DNA from: Pseudarthrobacter sp. Fe7
Lineage (GTDB): Bacteria > Actinomycetota > Actinomycetes > Actinomycetales > Micrococcaceae
DNA length: 64,000 nucleotides
NCBI GenBank assembly: GCA_024372495.1
Contig: CP099977.1
Location: 186,001 to 250,000, forward strand
Reading direction: 5' to 3'
Made by a program: the position numbers and the translations under genes. Positions 20,357 through 32,348 of the stretch are shown here, piece by piece. Within the stretch, counting starts at the first letter, position 1; every line of letters begins with the position of its first letter. The notes under the pieces are model-generated. The model had not been told where the DNA came from, did not search any database, and worked only from the letters and a program-made list of their open reading frames with translations.

Positions 20357-21381
20357 TCGGGACTCCCGTCGTCGTGTGCTGTTATGGCCTGGCGGCGGTC
20401 CGGCAACTCCGTGCCGGCCCCCTCCCCTGCGGGCCCGTGCCCGGCCCCGGCGTGTTGCTCCGATGCCCCGCGGATCTCCGTGATGATGGCGGAGAAGTCG
20501 CGGCCTGCGCCGCCCCCGGCGGCAAACCTATCGTAGATCCGGGCGGCGAGTGCCCCCATGTGCCCCGCCACCCCGGTGCTGTTGAGCGCGTTGAGGGCCA
20601 GGTTGAGGTCCTTGGCCATGAGGGCTGAGGAAAATCCCGGCTGATAGTCCCTGTTGGCAGGGCTGGCGGGAACCGGTCCGGGCACCGGGCAGTTGGTGGT
20701 CAGCGCCCAGCATTGCCCTGAGGCAGCGGAAGCGACGTCGAAAAGGGCCTGATCGGTCAGGCCCAGCTTTTCGCCAAGGACAAAGGCCTCGCTGACGGCA
20801 ATCATGGAGACGCCAAGGATGAGGTTGTTGCAGATTTTGGCTGCCTGGCCGGCGCCGTGGCCGCCACAGTGCACCACGCGCTTGCCCATGACCTCCAGGA
20901 GCGGCCGCACGGCTTCGAAGTCCGCCACGTCTCCGCCGGCCATGAACGTCAAAGTGCCGGCCTGGGCCCCCACCACGCCGCCGGAAACGGGGGCGTCAAC
21001 GGAGTGGTGGCCTGCTTCGACGGCCAGTCGGGCCGCTTCCCGGGCCTCGTCGACGTTGATGGTGGAGCAGTCCAGGAACATGGTTCCGGGCGGCGCCGCG
21101 GCCAGCAGCCCGGGCGCCACCGGCTGTCCAGGATGTCCAGAGCCTTGGTAGGCGTCCAGGACGTGCCTGCCGCTGGGGAACATGGTCAGCACCACCTCGG
21201 CGCCGGCAAGGGCATCCACCGCGCTGGCCGCCACCGGCACGCCCTGCGCCCGGGCCGCTTCAACGGCTTCGGGCACGACGTCGAATCCGGCCACCCGGTA
21301 ACCGGCATGCACCAGGTTCAGGGCCATTGGACCGCCCATGTGTCCAAGGCCCAGGAAGGCCACGCTGCCCTTCTCAGGCAT
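20353..21381 (-). CDS. mmsB: 3-hydroxyisobutyrate dehydrogenase
   Basis: A 342-residue NAD-dependent beta-hydroxyacid dehydrogenase: [16 protein letters not shown]ossmann motif, [13 protein letters not shown], the substrate loop [16 protein letters not shown], and the catalytic lysine in [15 protein letters not shown]. It oxidises 3-hydroxyisobutyrate to methylmalonate semialdehyde. The C-terminus has an extra, unconserved tail of about 35 residues rich in Gly and charged residues. It overlaps the upstream hydrolase gene by eight bases. Confidence 0.93.
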   Translation of the reverse strand: MPEKGSVAFLGLGHMGGPMALNLVHAGYRVAGFDVVPEAVEAARAQGVPVAASAVDALAGAEVVLTMFPSGRHVLDAYQGSGHPGQPVAPGLLAAAPPGTMFLDCSTINVDEAREAARLAVEAGHHSVDAPVSGGVVGAQAGTLTFMAGGDVADFEAVRPLLEVMGKRVVHCGGHGAGQAAKICNNLILGVSMIAVSEAFVLGEKLGLTDQALFDVASAASGQCWALTTNCPVPGPVPASPANRDYQPGFSSALMAKDLNLALNALNSTGVAGHMGALAARIYDRFAAGGGAGRDFSAIITEIRGASEQHAGAGHGPAGEGAGTELPDRRQAITAHDDGSPE

Positions 21382-22498
21382 GGTCCGCCTCCGTCATTTC
21401 CAGGTCCGGCTGTGGCTGCAGGTCCAGTTCCCCGCCGTCCAGCGGCTGGAAGAACCTGTCCACCTGTCCCGGCAGCACCTCGGCCAGGGAGGCCGGTTTC
21501 CACTGCGGGTTCCTGTCCTTGTCCACCACCTGGGCGCGGATTCCTTCGCGGAAATCAGGTCCGGCCAGGAAGCGGATTCCTACTCGGTACTCCTGGGCCA
21601 GGGCCTCATCAAGGGTCAGGCCTGCAGCCCGGCGCAGCGAGGCCAGGGTGACCTTGACCGAGGTGGGCGACTTGGCTGCCATCGTGTCGGCGGCCTCATG
21701 GGCATCTTCCTCCCCGGGACCGGTCCAGTCCCGGAGCCGGGTGATAATTTCACCGGCGTCGGACGTGGCGTAGCAGGTATCGATCCAGTCCCGCTGCCCG
21801 GACAGTACCGAGGCCGGGGGCTGGGCGGCGTAACGGGCGACGGCGGCTTCCGGGCTTTCGTTCTCCAGCGCCGCCACCGCCTGGGGCAGCGCCTCCGACG
21901 GGACGTAATGGTCGGCAAGGCCCAGGAACAGGGCATCCCCCGCGCCCAGGTGGGCCCCGGTCAGGGCGGCATGGGTTCCCGTTTGTCCGGGTGCGCGCGA
22001 AAGCAGGTAGGTCCCGCCGACGTCGGGCGCAAACCCGATGGTGGTTTCCGGCATCCCCATCTTTGTCCTCTCAGTAACCACACGGACACTCCCGTGCGCC
22101 GAGATGCCCACCCCGCCGCCCAGGACCAGCCCGTCCATGAGGGCAACATACGGCTTGGGGTACCGGGCTATGAGCGAGTTCACGCGGTACTCGGTCTGCC
22201 AGAAAGCGGCAGTCCGGGTTCCGCCATGCAGTATGTCCTTGTAGATGGCCACGATGTCTCCGCCGGCGCACAGGCCCCGCTCCCCGGCGCCCTGCACGAG
22301 GACGGTGGCCACGGCGTCGTCCGTGGCCCACGCGGTGAGCTGCCGCAGAAGCAGGTCCACCATGTCCGTGGTGAGCGCGTTGACCGCCCGGGGCCGGTTG
22401 AGGGTGATGACACCGAGCCTGCCGCGGCGCTCAAAAAGTACTTCCGCGGCTCCGCTCCCTTCCGTGCTGTCCGTTGTGTTGCCCGTGGCTGCGGTCAT
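21374..22498 (-). CDS. 3-hydroxyisobutyryl-CoA hydrolase
   Basis: A 374-residue crotonase-superfamily hydrolase that releases 3-hydroxyisobutyrate from its CoA ester. Motifs: VITLNRPRAVNALT, GLCAGGDIVAIYKD, LVLGGGVGISAHGSVRVV and MPETTIGFAPDVGGTYLLSR with the active-site Glu. The longer C-terminal domain (RRAAGLTLDEALAQEYRV, GPDFREGIRAQVVDKDRNP) distinguishes HIBCH from plain enoyl-CoA hydratases. ATG at 22498 has a GAAGGAG site. First gene of the valine operon; the first steps of the pathway are not in the window. Confidence 0.92.
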   Translation of the reverse strand: MTAATGNTTDSTEGSGAAEVLFERRGRLGVITLNRPRAVNALTTDMVDLLLRQLTAWATDDAVATVLVQGAGERGLCAGGDIVAIYKDILHGGTRTAAFWQTEYRVNSLIARYPKPYVALMDGLVLGGGVGISAHGSVRVVTERTKMGMPETTIGFAPDVGGTYLLSRAPGQTGTHAALTGAHLGAGDALFLGLADHYVPSEALPQAVAALENESPEAAVARYAAQPPASVLSGQRDWIDTCYATSDAGEIITRLRDWTGPGEEDAHEAADTMAAKSPTSVKVTLASLRRAAGLTLDEALAQEYRVGIRFLAGPDFREGIRAQVVDKDRNPQWKPASLAEVLPGQVDRFFQPLDGGELDLQPQPDLEMTEADHA

Positions 22499-22657
22499 CG
22501 CGTGGTGCTCCTTCGCATGGTGTCCGGACGTGTGATCCAGGTCATTCTGGTGCGAATATACCCGCCGCCTGCTCCCCGGGACCAACCGCGGCCGCCGGCG
22601 GGGCACGGGCCTGGAGGGCTTTACCCGCCGTGCGGCTGCCAAGGTAAGTTAGGAAAC

Positions 22658-23464
22658 GTGAAGATAGCTACCTGGAATGTGAATTCGCTCCGTGCCCGCG
22701 CCGACCGCGTTGAAGCCTGGCTCCAGCGCAGCGACTGCGACGTCCTGGCCATCCAGGAGACCAAGTGCAAGGACGAGAACTTTCCGTGGGAACTCTTCGA
22801 GCGGATGGGCTACGAGGTGGCCCACTTCGGGGTGAACCAGTGGAACGGCGTGGCCATCGCATCCCGGGTAGGGCTCGGGGACGTGGAACGGACGTTCCTG
22901 GACCAGCCCTCGTTCGGCAAGGCCGGCAAGGATCCCGTCCAGGAAGCGCGGGCCATGGCGGCAACCTGCGGCGGCGTCCGCGTCTGGAGCCTCTACGTCC
23001 CCAACGGCCGCTCCCTGGACGACGAACACATGCCGTACAAGCTCAAGTGGCTCGAAAGCCTCAAGACGCACGCCCAGGCCCTGGTCACGGAGGACCCGCA
23101 GGCGCAGGTTGCGTTGATGGGCGACTGGAATATTGCGCCTTTCGACGATGACGTCTGGGACATCGACCTGTTCATCGCCAACCGGGCCACGCACGTCAGC
23201 CCGCAGGAGCGGGAGGCTTTCCATGCGTTCGAGACGGCCGGCTACACCGATGTGGTGCGCCCATACACCCCTGGCCCCGGCGTGTACACCTACTGGGACT
23301 ACACCCAGCTGCGCTTCCCCAAGAAGGAAGGCATGCGCATCGACTTCGTCCTGGCCTCACCGGCACTGGCAGCGCGTGTCACCGGCGCCTCGATCGACCG
23401 CGAGGAGCGCAAGGGCAAGGGCGCCTCGGACCACGCTCCGGTACTGGTGGAACTGGCGGACTGA
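22658..23464 (+). CDS. xth: Exodeoxyribonuclease III
   Basis: A 268-residue AP endonuclease/3'-5' exonuclease of base-excision repair. KIATWNVNSLRARADRVEAW, IQETKCKDENFP (metal-binding Glu), VPNGRSLDD, MGDWNIAPFDDDVWD (catalytic Asp and Asn) and KGASDHAPVLVEL (catalytic His) are all present. The start is a GTG at 22658 with a weak AGGAA site. Divergent from the valine operon across about 160 bp. Frame intact. Confidence 0.95.
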   Translation: MKIATWNVNSLRARADRVEAWLQRSDCDVLAIQETKCKDENFPWELFERMGYEVAHFGVNQWNGVAIASRVGLGDVERTFLDQPSFGKAGKDPVQEARAMAATCGGVRVWSLYVPNGRSLDDEHMPYKLKWLESLKTHAQALVTEDPQAQVALMGDWNIAPFDDDVWDIDLFIANRATHVSPQEREAFHAFETAGYTDVVRPYTPGPGVYTYWDYTQLRFPKKEGMRIDFVLASPALAARVTGASIDREERKGKGASDHAPVLVELAD

Positions 23465-23498
23465 TGACTGCACCCTGGACCCATTCAAGGAGACCGTG

Positions 23499-24387
23499 AT
23501 GACGGGCAACCTCTACCGGGGCCAGGCTGGCCTGCCTTTTCGTCCACCCTGCGCGTCTACGAACCCCTGGAAGCCTTTCCGGAGGAACAACGCGCGGCCA
23601 TCAAGGCAGCGGGCGCGCAGGCTGTCTCGCGTGCCGCCGTCGAAAACGCTGAACTGCTGGCCTCGCTGGGACGGATCACCCGCTCCGGCGGTGACCCGTT
23701 CCCCACCGGGCGCACCGACCTGGTGCGCGTCACCGCAGTCCCGGGGCCGGATGGCGGAACGGCCGACGACGGTGCTGACGCCGGCGCCGAGCCCGTCCTC
23801 CTGTACTGTCCCAGCCAGCTTGTGCTCCGTGCCGGGCTGGCCGCCAACGCCCTGATGGAAGGAATCCATGGTCCGCTGGCCGAGCCTGCTGATCCCGGAG
23901 GAGCAGCGGGACCGGCACCAGGAGCGGATCGACCTGGTGAAGGCACGGGACGGATCCGTCCGCGTCCACACCCGCGCGTCCACCTGGGGCATTCCGTTCA
24001 GTTGGTTCTCTCTGTTCATGGAGTCCGACCGCAAGGACGTGGTGGAGGCCGCCGGGCGCATCCTTACTGTGCGCGTCTGGACGCCCATCACCGAGGCCCT
24101 GGAACGGGCCCGCTATGCCGTGGCCAACCTGGCCCTCGCCGCCCCGGACCTGGACATGCTCGATGACCTGGCCCAGCTGACGGAGTGGCTTGAGTTATTC
24201 CACGTGAACTCCATGGTGGAACTGGACTACGGCGCGGTCGCGGACAAGGTGTACCCGGACGAATCGCCTATGGACATCCGGCTGGGCATCGAATGCCTGG
24301 CGGAGGGTGACATGACCGGCGCAGGCGGCCTACCGCCGGCTTGCCTCGCGGTGGATTCCCATCCGGCAGCTGGCCCGCGCGTCGTAG
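23499..24387 (+). CDS. Conserved actinobacterial protein of unknown function
   Basis: After correction about 294 residues. N-terminal block TLRVYEPLEAFPEEQRAAI, middle PVLLYCPSQLVLRAGLAAN and C-terminal STWGIPFSWFSLF, TVRVWTPITEALERARYAV and YPDESPMDIRLGIECLAEGD. I do not recognise a characterised family; composition is soluble and mostly helical. The frame breaks at 23525, about 23532, 23885 and 24324, in each case a CAGC-type site read as CAGGC, which makes it the most damaged gene here. The start MTGNLYRGQ at 23499 lies 35 bp after the xth stop and could be co-transcribed with it. Confidence 0.6.
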
Positions 24388-24409
24388 CGGGCCATAGGTT
24401 CCCAGGCTG

Positions 24410-25465
24410 TCACAGGTTTTGGGGAGGCGCGGTGGTGCGCCGGATGATCAGTTCGTGGGGGGCTACGGCGGAGCGGACCGATCCGGCCTCGCCGTCCAGT
24501 TCGTCCAGCAGCATCTTGGTTGCCAGTTCGGCCTGCTCGTCCGGGCGTTGCCCCACCGTTGTGAGCCCCATGGCGTCTGCAAAGTCGTGGTTGTCGATGC
24601 CCACCACGGAGATCTCGCCGGGGACGCCGACTCCCATCCGGTTGGCCTCGAAGATGACGCCCATGGCCATCTCATCCGACGCGCAGAAGATGGCTGTGGG
24701 TTTCTGTCCCGGCCTGGACCACAGGCGGCGGAAGGCCTCCTGGCCGCTGCGGACGGTGAAGTCCCCCATTCGTCCCATTCCGGCCGGGTTGGCAGGCCGG
24801 CCGCCGCCATGATGTCTTTGAACGCCAGGATGCGCACCCGGGGGACGTCGAAGTTCAGGTCGGTTTCATCATCGCCATGCAGCAGGGCGATATCCCGGTG
24901 GCCCAGGTCAATCAGGTGCCGGACCGCGGTGGAGGCGGCGGCGTAGTCATCGATGCCGATATAGGGGCATTCCTCGACGTGGCCGCCCACCACTACCAGC
25001 GGTATGTCGATCTTTTGCAGGTGCTCGATCTCCTCGTGGCTGAGCGCCATACACAGCACCAGGAGTGCATCGATCTGTTTGTAGACCATGGTCTTGCTGA
25101 ACAGCCGCTCACGGTTGCTGCCGTGGCCCCCAAGTTAAAGGGAGAGGTTGTAGTGCCGGGCGTGCAGGCTCGCGGTCGGCGCCCTCAATGGCCTTGGAGA
25201 AGAACCAGCGGCTCACGAATGGTGCCAGGACGCCGATGGTCTTGGTCCGTCCCGTGGCCAGGCCGGAGGCGGAGGAAGATGCCACATATCCCAGGTTCCC
25301 GGCAACCTCCAGGATTTTCTCCCTGGTGGACGGCGAGACCCGGGGCAAGCCCCGCACTGCCCGGGATACGGTGGCTGTTGAGACTCCGGCAGCGGCCGCC
25401 ACATCCTCGATGCTGACGCCGTTATGGCCGCCCCGTTGGGACCTCTCCGTTGTCCTTGCCACCAC
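24410..25465 (-). CDS. LacI-family sugar-responsive repressor
   Basis: About 350 residues. HTH: VSIEDVAAAAGVSTATVSRA, then a hinge and periplasmic-binding-protein-like sensor domain (TIGVLAPFVSRWFFSKAIEG, DIPLVVVGGH, AIFCASDEMAMGVIFEA, TTVGQRPDEQAELATKML). No ATG fits; the start is GTG at 25465 or 25462 after AAAGGGGGAC. The frame breaks at 25167 (+1, GCAGGCTCG) and near 24765 (-1, C5 run). Even after these repairs a TAA stands at 25135-25137, so three further bases may be missing there, or the gene is truly interrupted. It probably represses the alpha-glucoside cluster at 25.6-31.1 kb. Confidence 0.8.
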
Positions 25466-25607
25466 GTCCCCCTTTAAGCTCCTTTTCGGCGTAGGGCCGG
25501 CTGACCCTGCGTTTACACCCGGCCCTGTATTTTCCACTCCGGGGGACAGGCAGTTACAACCCGGGCAGTAACAACTGCGGCCGGGACGGGCGTTGCCGTC
25601 AGTGGTC

Positions 25608-25856
25608 CTACCTGCGGGCCGGAAGCTTCCGACGCAGCCGCACCATTCCATAGAGGGCCAGCAGTGATGCCAGCAGGCCCAGCGCCCATCCAAGAGCAGG
25701 CTGGGCGGTGGCTTCCATCCATACTGTGACCACCAGGAGGATCAGCGCCCAGAATGCAAGGAAGCCGATGATGATGTCGAAGTCCTCGCCTGAGCGGACC
25801 AGCCGGCTGCGGGTTCCCGCCCCCGGGGTGCGGGGGCGGGAACCGTTGGCCGTCAC
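25608..25856 (-). CDS. Small membrane protein in sugar ABC operon
   Basis: An 82-residue protein with two hydrophobic helices (IIIGFLAFWALILLVVTVW and LGWALGLLASLLALYGMV) and a basic C-terminal tail RLRRKLPARR. Its ATG overlaps the stop of the MalG-type permease by four bases, so it is coupled to the importer. Small proteins in this place occur in several actinobacterial sugar ABC operons; no role is established. Confidence 0.75.
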   Translation of the reverse strand: MTANGSRPRTPGAGTRSRLVRSGEDFDIIIGFLAFWALILLVVTVWMEATAQPALGWALGLLASLLALYGMVRLRRKLPARR

Positions 25857-26752
25857 TTGACTGCACCTGCCGTGAGGCCGGCAACAATCTTGCGCTGGAA
25901 GACCAGCACCAGGATCACCAGTGGGATGGTGACAATGGTGCCCGCGGCCATGATGGCCGTGTACGGGATCTGGTTGGGTTGTGCACCGGCGAAGTTGGCG
26001 ATGGCCACCGTCACCGGCTGGGTTGCGTCGCTGGACAGCTGGCTGGCAATCAGGAACTCATTCCACGAGGAAATGAACGCCAGGATTGCGGTGGTGAAGA
26101 TTGCCGGTGCAGCCAGGGGCATGATGACCTTGCGGAAGGCCTGTCCCTGGGTGCAGCCGTCAACACGGGCTGATTCCTCGAGCTCCCACGGCATCTCCCG
26201 GAAGAACGAGGTCATGGTGTAGACCGTCAACGGGAGCACGAAGGAGATGTTCGGGATAATCAGCGCCTGGTACGTGCCCATCCAGCCGATGTTGGTGAAC
26301 AGCTGGAAAAGCGGGGTGATCAGGGCAACGCCGGGGAACATGGAGGCCCCCAGGATGAAGCCGAGCACCAGGAACTTACCTTTGAAGTTCAGCCGGGCAA
26401 GGGCGTATGCGGCGAACACGCCGATCAACAGCGAGACGGCGGTGACCACTCCGCCAATGAACACACTGTTCAGCAGAGCCTGGCCGAACCTGTTGCCGAA
26501 CGACGTATCAAAGGCAGTCTTGAAGTTGTCCAGCGTTACGTGCGTGGGCAGGATGGACGTGTCATAGGTGAAGCCCACCTCGCGGAACGCGGTGACCACC
26601 ATCCAGTACGCCGGTGCCAGGCACCAGAGCAGGACAATGGCGGCGCTGAGGTAAGTCCGCCCCTGCGCCCACTTCTCCCGGTTCTGCGCAGCCCGGCGGC
26701 CCTTGTCCTGCTGGGCCCTGAGCGTCGAGCCGTCTGCTGTTGCCGTGGTCAT
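25853..26752 (-). CDS. Sugar ABC transporter permease, MalG type
   Basis: A 299-residue inner-membrane permease with six hydrophobic segments and the EAA motif around RVDGCTQGQAFRKVIMPLAAP, which contacts the ATPase. The N-terminus is cytoplasmic and charged. It pairs with the MalF-type permease directly upstream, overlapping by four bases. No ATPase gene is in the cluster, so a shared MsiK-like ATPase encoded elsewhere is expected, as in many actinobacteria. Confidence 0.93.
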   Translation of the reverse strand: MTTATADGSTLRAQQDKGRRAAQNREKWAQGRTYLSAAIVLLWCLAPAYWMVVTAFREVGFTYDTSILPTHVTLDNFKTAFDTSFGNRFGQALLNSVFIGGVVTAVSLLIGVFAAYALARLNFKGKFLVLGFILGASMFPGVALITPLFQLFTNIGWMGTYQALIIPNISFVLPLTVYTMTSFFREMPWELEESARVDGCTQGQAFRKVIMPLAAPAIFTTAILAFISSWNEFLIASQLSSDATQPVTVAIANFAGAQPNQIPYTAIMAAGTIVTIPLVILVLVFQRKIVAGLTAGAVK

Positions 26753-27786
26753 TTCTTCCCCTTTCCTGTGGCGCCGCTCTGCTCAACCACGTTTGCCCCG
26801 AGGAAGCGGACAAAGATGAAGGCGACGAGGAAGATGATGATGAACGTGATGGTCGACAACGCGGCCGCCGCATTGAAGCCCTGCCTGATCTGGCTGATTA
26901 CCAGGATGGAGAGCGTTGTGGTGTTGTTCGCGCCGCCGGTGAGGATGTAGGGCAGGTCGAACATGCGCAGCGCATCAAGGGTACGGAACAGGATAGCCAC
27001 CATCAGTGCCGGCTTTACCAGCGGCAGGGTGATCAGCCGGAACCGCTGCCAAGCAGTGGTCCCGTCCACTTTGGCCGCTTCATACACTTCCGCCGGAATC
27101 ATCTGCAGGCCCGCGAGGATCAGCAGCGCCATGAAGGGCGTCGTCTTCCAAACGTCGGCGATGACCACAGCCCACTTGGCCGGCCACTCGCTGCCCGTCC
27201 ACAGAATGGTGGTGTTGAACAGCTTGTTGGCGATGCCTTCGAAAGCGAAGATGAAGAACCAGAGCTTGGCGGTGACGGCAGTAGGGATGGCCCAGGGCAC
27301 CAGCACGGCTGCGCGAACCAAGCTGCGGCCGCGGAACGTGCGTGCCATGATCATGGCCATCCAGAATCCCAGGACCGTTTCCAGGGTCACCGTTACCACG
27401 GTGAAGAAGAACGTGGTGGCGGTGGCGGACCAGAACTGGCCGCCCAGGGTGCCCGGCGGGCAGGCGACGGTACCGCCGCCCGGCGCTGAACACTGCTGCG
27501 CCAGCCAGTTGACGTAGTTTTGGATGCCGGCGGAGCCGCCTTGGGTGAAGAGCCCGGTGGCGGGGTCCAGGCCGGCGTCTTTCTGGAAGGACATGACGAT
27601 CGCGCTGATGATTGGGTAAATGATCACCACGCCCAGGGCCACTACCGTGGGGGCGAGCAGCCAGGACGCCCAGCGTCCCTGGCTTGCGATCCTGTTGTCC
27701 TCCCCGACGCCCTTGGGCGCGTGATGGACGGGGGTACCGCCCGACGCCGGTGCCTTGACCGGCGTCGGGCCTAGTTCGGTTGCCAT
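26749..27786 (-). CDS. Sugar ABC transporter permease, MalF type
   Basis: A 345-residue permease. Hydrophobic segments begin at WASWLLAPTVVALGVVIIY; a periplasmic loop rich in Gly and Cys (QQCSAPGGGTVACPPG) follows the first, and the EAA loop is YEAAKVDGTTAWQRFRLITL. I chose MATELGPTPV at 27786, seven bases after the binding-protein stop, over an ATG at 27807 that would overlap it. It forms the channel together with the MalG-type subunit. Confidence 0.92.
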   Translation of the reverse strand: MATELGPTPVKAPASGGTPVHHAPKGVGEDNRIASQGRWASWLLAPTVVALGVVIIYPIISAIVMSFQKDAGLDPATGLFTQGGSAGIQNYVNWLAQQCSAPGGGTVACPPGTLGGQFWSATATTFFFTVVTVTLETVLGFWMAMIMARTFRGRSLVRAAVLVPWAIPTAVTAKLWFFIFAFEGIANKLFNTTILWTGSEWPAKWAVVIADVWKTTPFMALLILAGLQMIPAEVYEAAKVDGTTAWQRFRLITLPLVKPALMVAILFRTLDALRMFDLPYILTGGANNTTTLSILVISQIRQGFNAAAALSTITFIIIFLVAFIFVRFLGANVVEQSGATGKGKK

Positions 27787-27793
27787 GGCAGAA

Positions 27794-29083
27794 CTACGAT
27801 CCCGCACCGGCGGATTCGATGGACTTCTGCATGTCAGAAAGTGCGGTGTCCACTGGCTTCTCTCCCTTGATTGCGGAGTAGGCGTTTTCTTGGATTGCCT
27901 TGGTGACAGCCGGGTAGAAGGGCGTTACAGGACGCGGCACGGCGTTCTCGATGGACGTCTTCAGGACCGGCAGGTAGGGCAGCTTGGCGACGAGTTCCTG
28001 ATCCGTGTACAGCGAACCAAGGACCGGAGCCAGGGAGCCCTGCGTAGCGTAGAACTTCTCGGTTTCCGCCGAGGTCAGGAACTTCACGAAGTCCAGCGCG
28101 GTGGCCTTGTGCTTGGAGTAGACGCTGACGGCGGTGTTGTGGCCGCCCAGTGACGATGCACCGGGGCCGCTCTTACCGGGCAGCGCGGCCATACCGAACT
28201 TGTCTTTGACGGCGGAGGAGCCTTCGGTGCTCATCAGGTTGTAAATGTAGGGCCAGTTGCGCAGGAACAAGAGCTTGCCGCTCTGGAACGCCTGGCGGCT
28301 GTCCTCTTCCTTGTAGGTGATGGCTTCCTTCGGGATGTTGCCATCGGCGTACGCTTTGGCAAGATTTTCCAGGCCGGCCTTCGCTTCGGGAGTGTTCAGG
28401 CTGGGCTTGCCATCCTTGTCGAGGACCGAGCCGCCCGCCGAGTTGATAGCCTCGGATGCGTTCACTGTCAGGCCTTCGTACTTGCTGAACTGGCCTGCGT
28501 AGCAGCCGATGTTGTTCGCCTTGGCGATGGAGCACATTCCCATCATCTCGTCCCAGGTCTTGGGCGGGGTGGGGACCAGGTCCTTGCGGTACCACAGAAT
28601 GCCGCCGTCCGACGTCCGCGGGGCAGCGTAGAGGGTGCCTTTGTAGGTGGCGCTGTTGACTGTGGCCGGCAGCATCGCACTGGTGTCGATCGCCATCTTG
28701 TCCTTCAGCGGCTGCAGCCAGCCCTTGGCAGCGAACTCCGCCGTCCACACAACGTCCACGTCAGCCACATCGTAGTCGGACTGCTTGGCCTGGAAGTGCT
28801 GGACGAGGTCATCGTGCTGCTGGTCCGCCTGGTCGGTCTGTTCCTTGAACGTGACCTGCTCATCCTTGTGAGCCGCATTCCACTTGTCGATGAGGGGGCG
28901 GATCACATTGTTGTTGTCCTTGCCTTGGACGAACGTGATGGGGCCGCGGGCGTCAAGGTTCTGATCGGCATCGCTGCCTCCACCGCCCGTGGTGCCCCCT
29001 CCACCTCCGCCGCCGCAGGCGGACAACGTCAGGGCCAGAATGCCGGCAGTGGCAGCCGGAAGAAGGAATCTCGGGGTTTTCAT
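27794..29083 (-). CDS. Sugar-binding lipoprotein of ABC importer
   Basis: A 429-residue extracellular solute-binding protein (family 1). The signal peptide ends in the lipobox LTLSAC, followed by a Gly-rich linker; GPITFVQGKDNNNVIRPLID starts the mature fold and AAPRTSDGGILWYRKDLV is typical of maltose/trehalose-type binding proteins. Anchored outside, it hands substrate to the two permeases. First gene of the operon with a GAGGAG site; the operator at 29183 lies upstream. Together with the divergent glucosidase it points to import of an alpha-glucoside. Confidence 0.93.
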   Translation of the reverse strand: MKTPRFLLPAATAGILALTLSACGGGGGGGTTGGGGSDADQNLDARGPITFVQGKDNNNVIRPLIDKWNAAHKDEQVTFKEQTDQADQQHDDLVQHFQAKQSDYDVADVDVVWTAEFAAKGWLQPLKDKMAIDTSAMLPATVNSATYKGTLYAAPRTSDGGILWYRKDLVPTPPKTWDEMMGMCSIAKANNIGCYAGQFSKYEGLTVNASEAINSAGGSVLDKDGKPSLNTPEAKAGLENLAKAYADGNIPKEAITYKEEDSRQAFQSGKLLFLRNWPYIYNLMSTEGSSAVKDKFGMAALPGKSGPGASSLGGHNTAVSVYSKHKATALDFVKFLTSAETEKFYATQGSLAPVLGSLYTDQELVAKLPYLPVLKTSIENAVPRPVTPFYPAVTKAIQENAYSAIKGEKPVDTALSDMQKSIESAGAGS

Positions 29084-29145
29084 TAGCTTGAAGCTCCTCG
29101 CTGAGTGACAAGTAAGTCGACAGTGCGCTTGCTAGGTGAGGTTGA

Positions 29146-31101
<1,956 letters not shown>

Positions 31102-31127
<26 letters not shown>

Positions 31128-31713
31128 AGCGCGTCCGCGCCCCGGCCCCAATGTGGATGAGGACGGGAATCTCCTTGCCTACAACTGACTCCAGTGCATC
31201 CAGGAGTCCGGAGACCTCGGCCGCAAGCAGGTGCGGAGCCACCCCTTGGCGCGGCAGGAGGCGGACCTTCAGCGCAGGCGATCCTTTGACGTCATAAGTA
31301 GTGACCGTGGCTCCGGCGAGGTCCGGCCGTCCCTCGAGGGCCTGCCGGAGCGCCTGTTCTGCTACCCCGCCGCCGATCCGGACGTCACCGGCGATTTCAC
31401 CGGGATCATATTCGGCGGCCAGCAGGTTTGACCGGCCCTTGCCCTGCTGGGCTATCCAGGCAACCATGAGCCCCATCAGGGCCAGCAGCGCCAGCGCCAC
31501 CACGATCCACAACCAGCTTTCCGGCCGGCCGGGGAACCGGGTGGATTCGAACACCTGGTTGATACCACCCCAGGCCCGGGCAGACCAGGAATGCCACCAA
31601 GGGCCCACTGGAGGAACGGTTGCCAGTAGCAGCGCCAAGAGCCCCGCCATGAGCAGTATCAGGCCCAACAGCGTGAGCAGGACGCGGTTGAGCAGCGCGG
31701 GTGTGCTGTTCAT
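31102..31713 (-). CDS. AmaP-like alkaline-shock membrane anchor protein
   Basis: A 203-residue protein with two N-terminal membrane helices (LLTLLGLILLMAGLLALLLA and LWIVVALALLALMGLMVAWI) followed by a cytoplasmic domain (RIGGGVAEQALRQALEGRP, GLLDALESVVGKEIPVLIHIG). This topology matches AmaP, which tethers Asp23 to the membrane in firmicutes. Last gene of the five-gene cluster, overlapping the previous gene by four bases. The C-terminal codons overlap the end of the convergent glucosidase. Confidence 0.8.
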
Positions 31714-32348
31714 GCGCCGATCACCCCTGACGGTGTCACGTTGACGCGGGGAGCCGGCGCCGGCTCCAGCAGCATCTGGTCCAACTCATCGCGCACGGCG
31801 TCAAGGACCCGGTCCGGGTGCACGGGCACCCCGGAGGTGGGACGGACATTCACCAGCACCTGACGTTGGGAGACCACCACCATGACTTGGTCCGGCGTGA
31901 CGTTGGCAGCCAGCCGGGCGCGGCGCGCGAGCGAGGAGGCGATAACTTCGTCATCCACCACCACGGCCGGGAGGCCCTCGCCGGGCGCGCCGGCCAGCAG
32001 GTGGCGCGCCCGCTTTCCAGGGAGGATCCCGTTGAGGAGGAAGATCAGCCCCAGCATGGCCAGCACGGCGCCGATCGCCGCCAGCAGCAACGGCGGGATG
32101 CCGGCGGGGAGGTCCACGATGCGCTGGGCAGCCACCTGCGGCTCGATCAGCCAGGCCGGCTGCCCCACGGCATGCACCCCTGATTCGAGGACGCCGTAGC
32201 CGGCCAGCACCAGGACCAGGATGGCGGCCGCAACCGAGACCACGGCCCGCGGGGAATGGGTTTCGCGGTACACCACCCTGCGCATGTCCGGGCCGTTGCT
32301 TCTCCGGGATCCGCTGTTGGCCCGGGGGCTTTCCACGCTGCTGCTCAT
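31710..32348 (-). CDS. DUF6286-type membrane protein of the Asp23 cluster
   Basis: A 212-residue protein: basic, Ser-rich N-terminus, helix AVVSVAAAILVLVLAGYGVL, an extracytoplasmic loop, helix LLLAAIGAVLAMLGLIFLLNG, then a soluble domain (LARRARLAANVTPDQVMVV, VNVRPTSGVPVHPDRVLDAV). The domain resembles those found next to Asp23 genes in actinobacteria. Role inferred only from context: membrane partner in envelope-stress scaffolding. ATGA overlaps at both ends. Confidence 0.75.
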   Translation of the reverse strand: MSSSVESPRANSGSRRSNGPDMRRVVYRETHSPRAVVSVAAAILVLVLAGYGVLESGVHAVGQPAWLIEPQVAAQRIVDLPAGIPPLLLAAIGAVLAMLGLIFLLNGILPGKRARHLLAGAPGEGLPAVVVDDEVIASSLARRARLAANVTPDQVMVVVSQRQVLVNVRPTSGVPVHPDRVLDAVRDELDQMLLEPAPAPRVNVTPSGVIGA

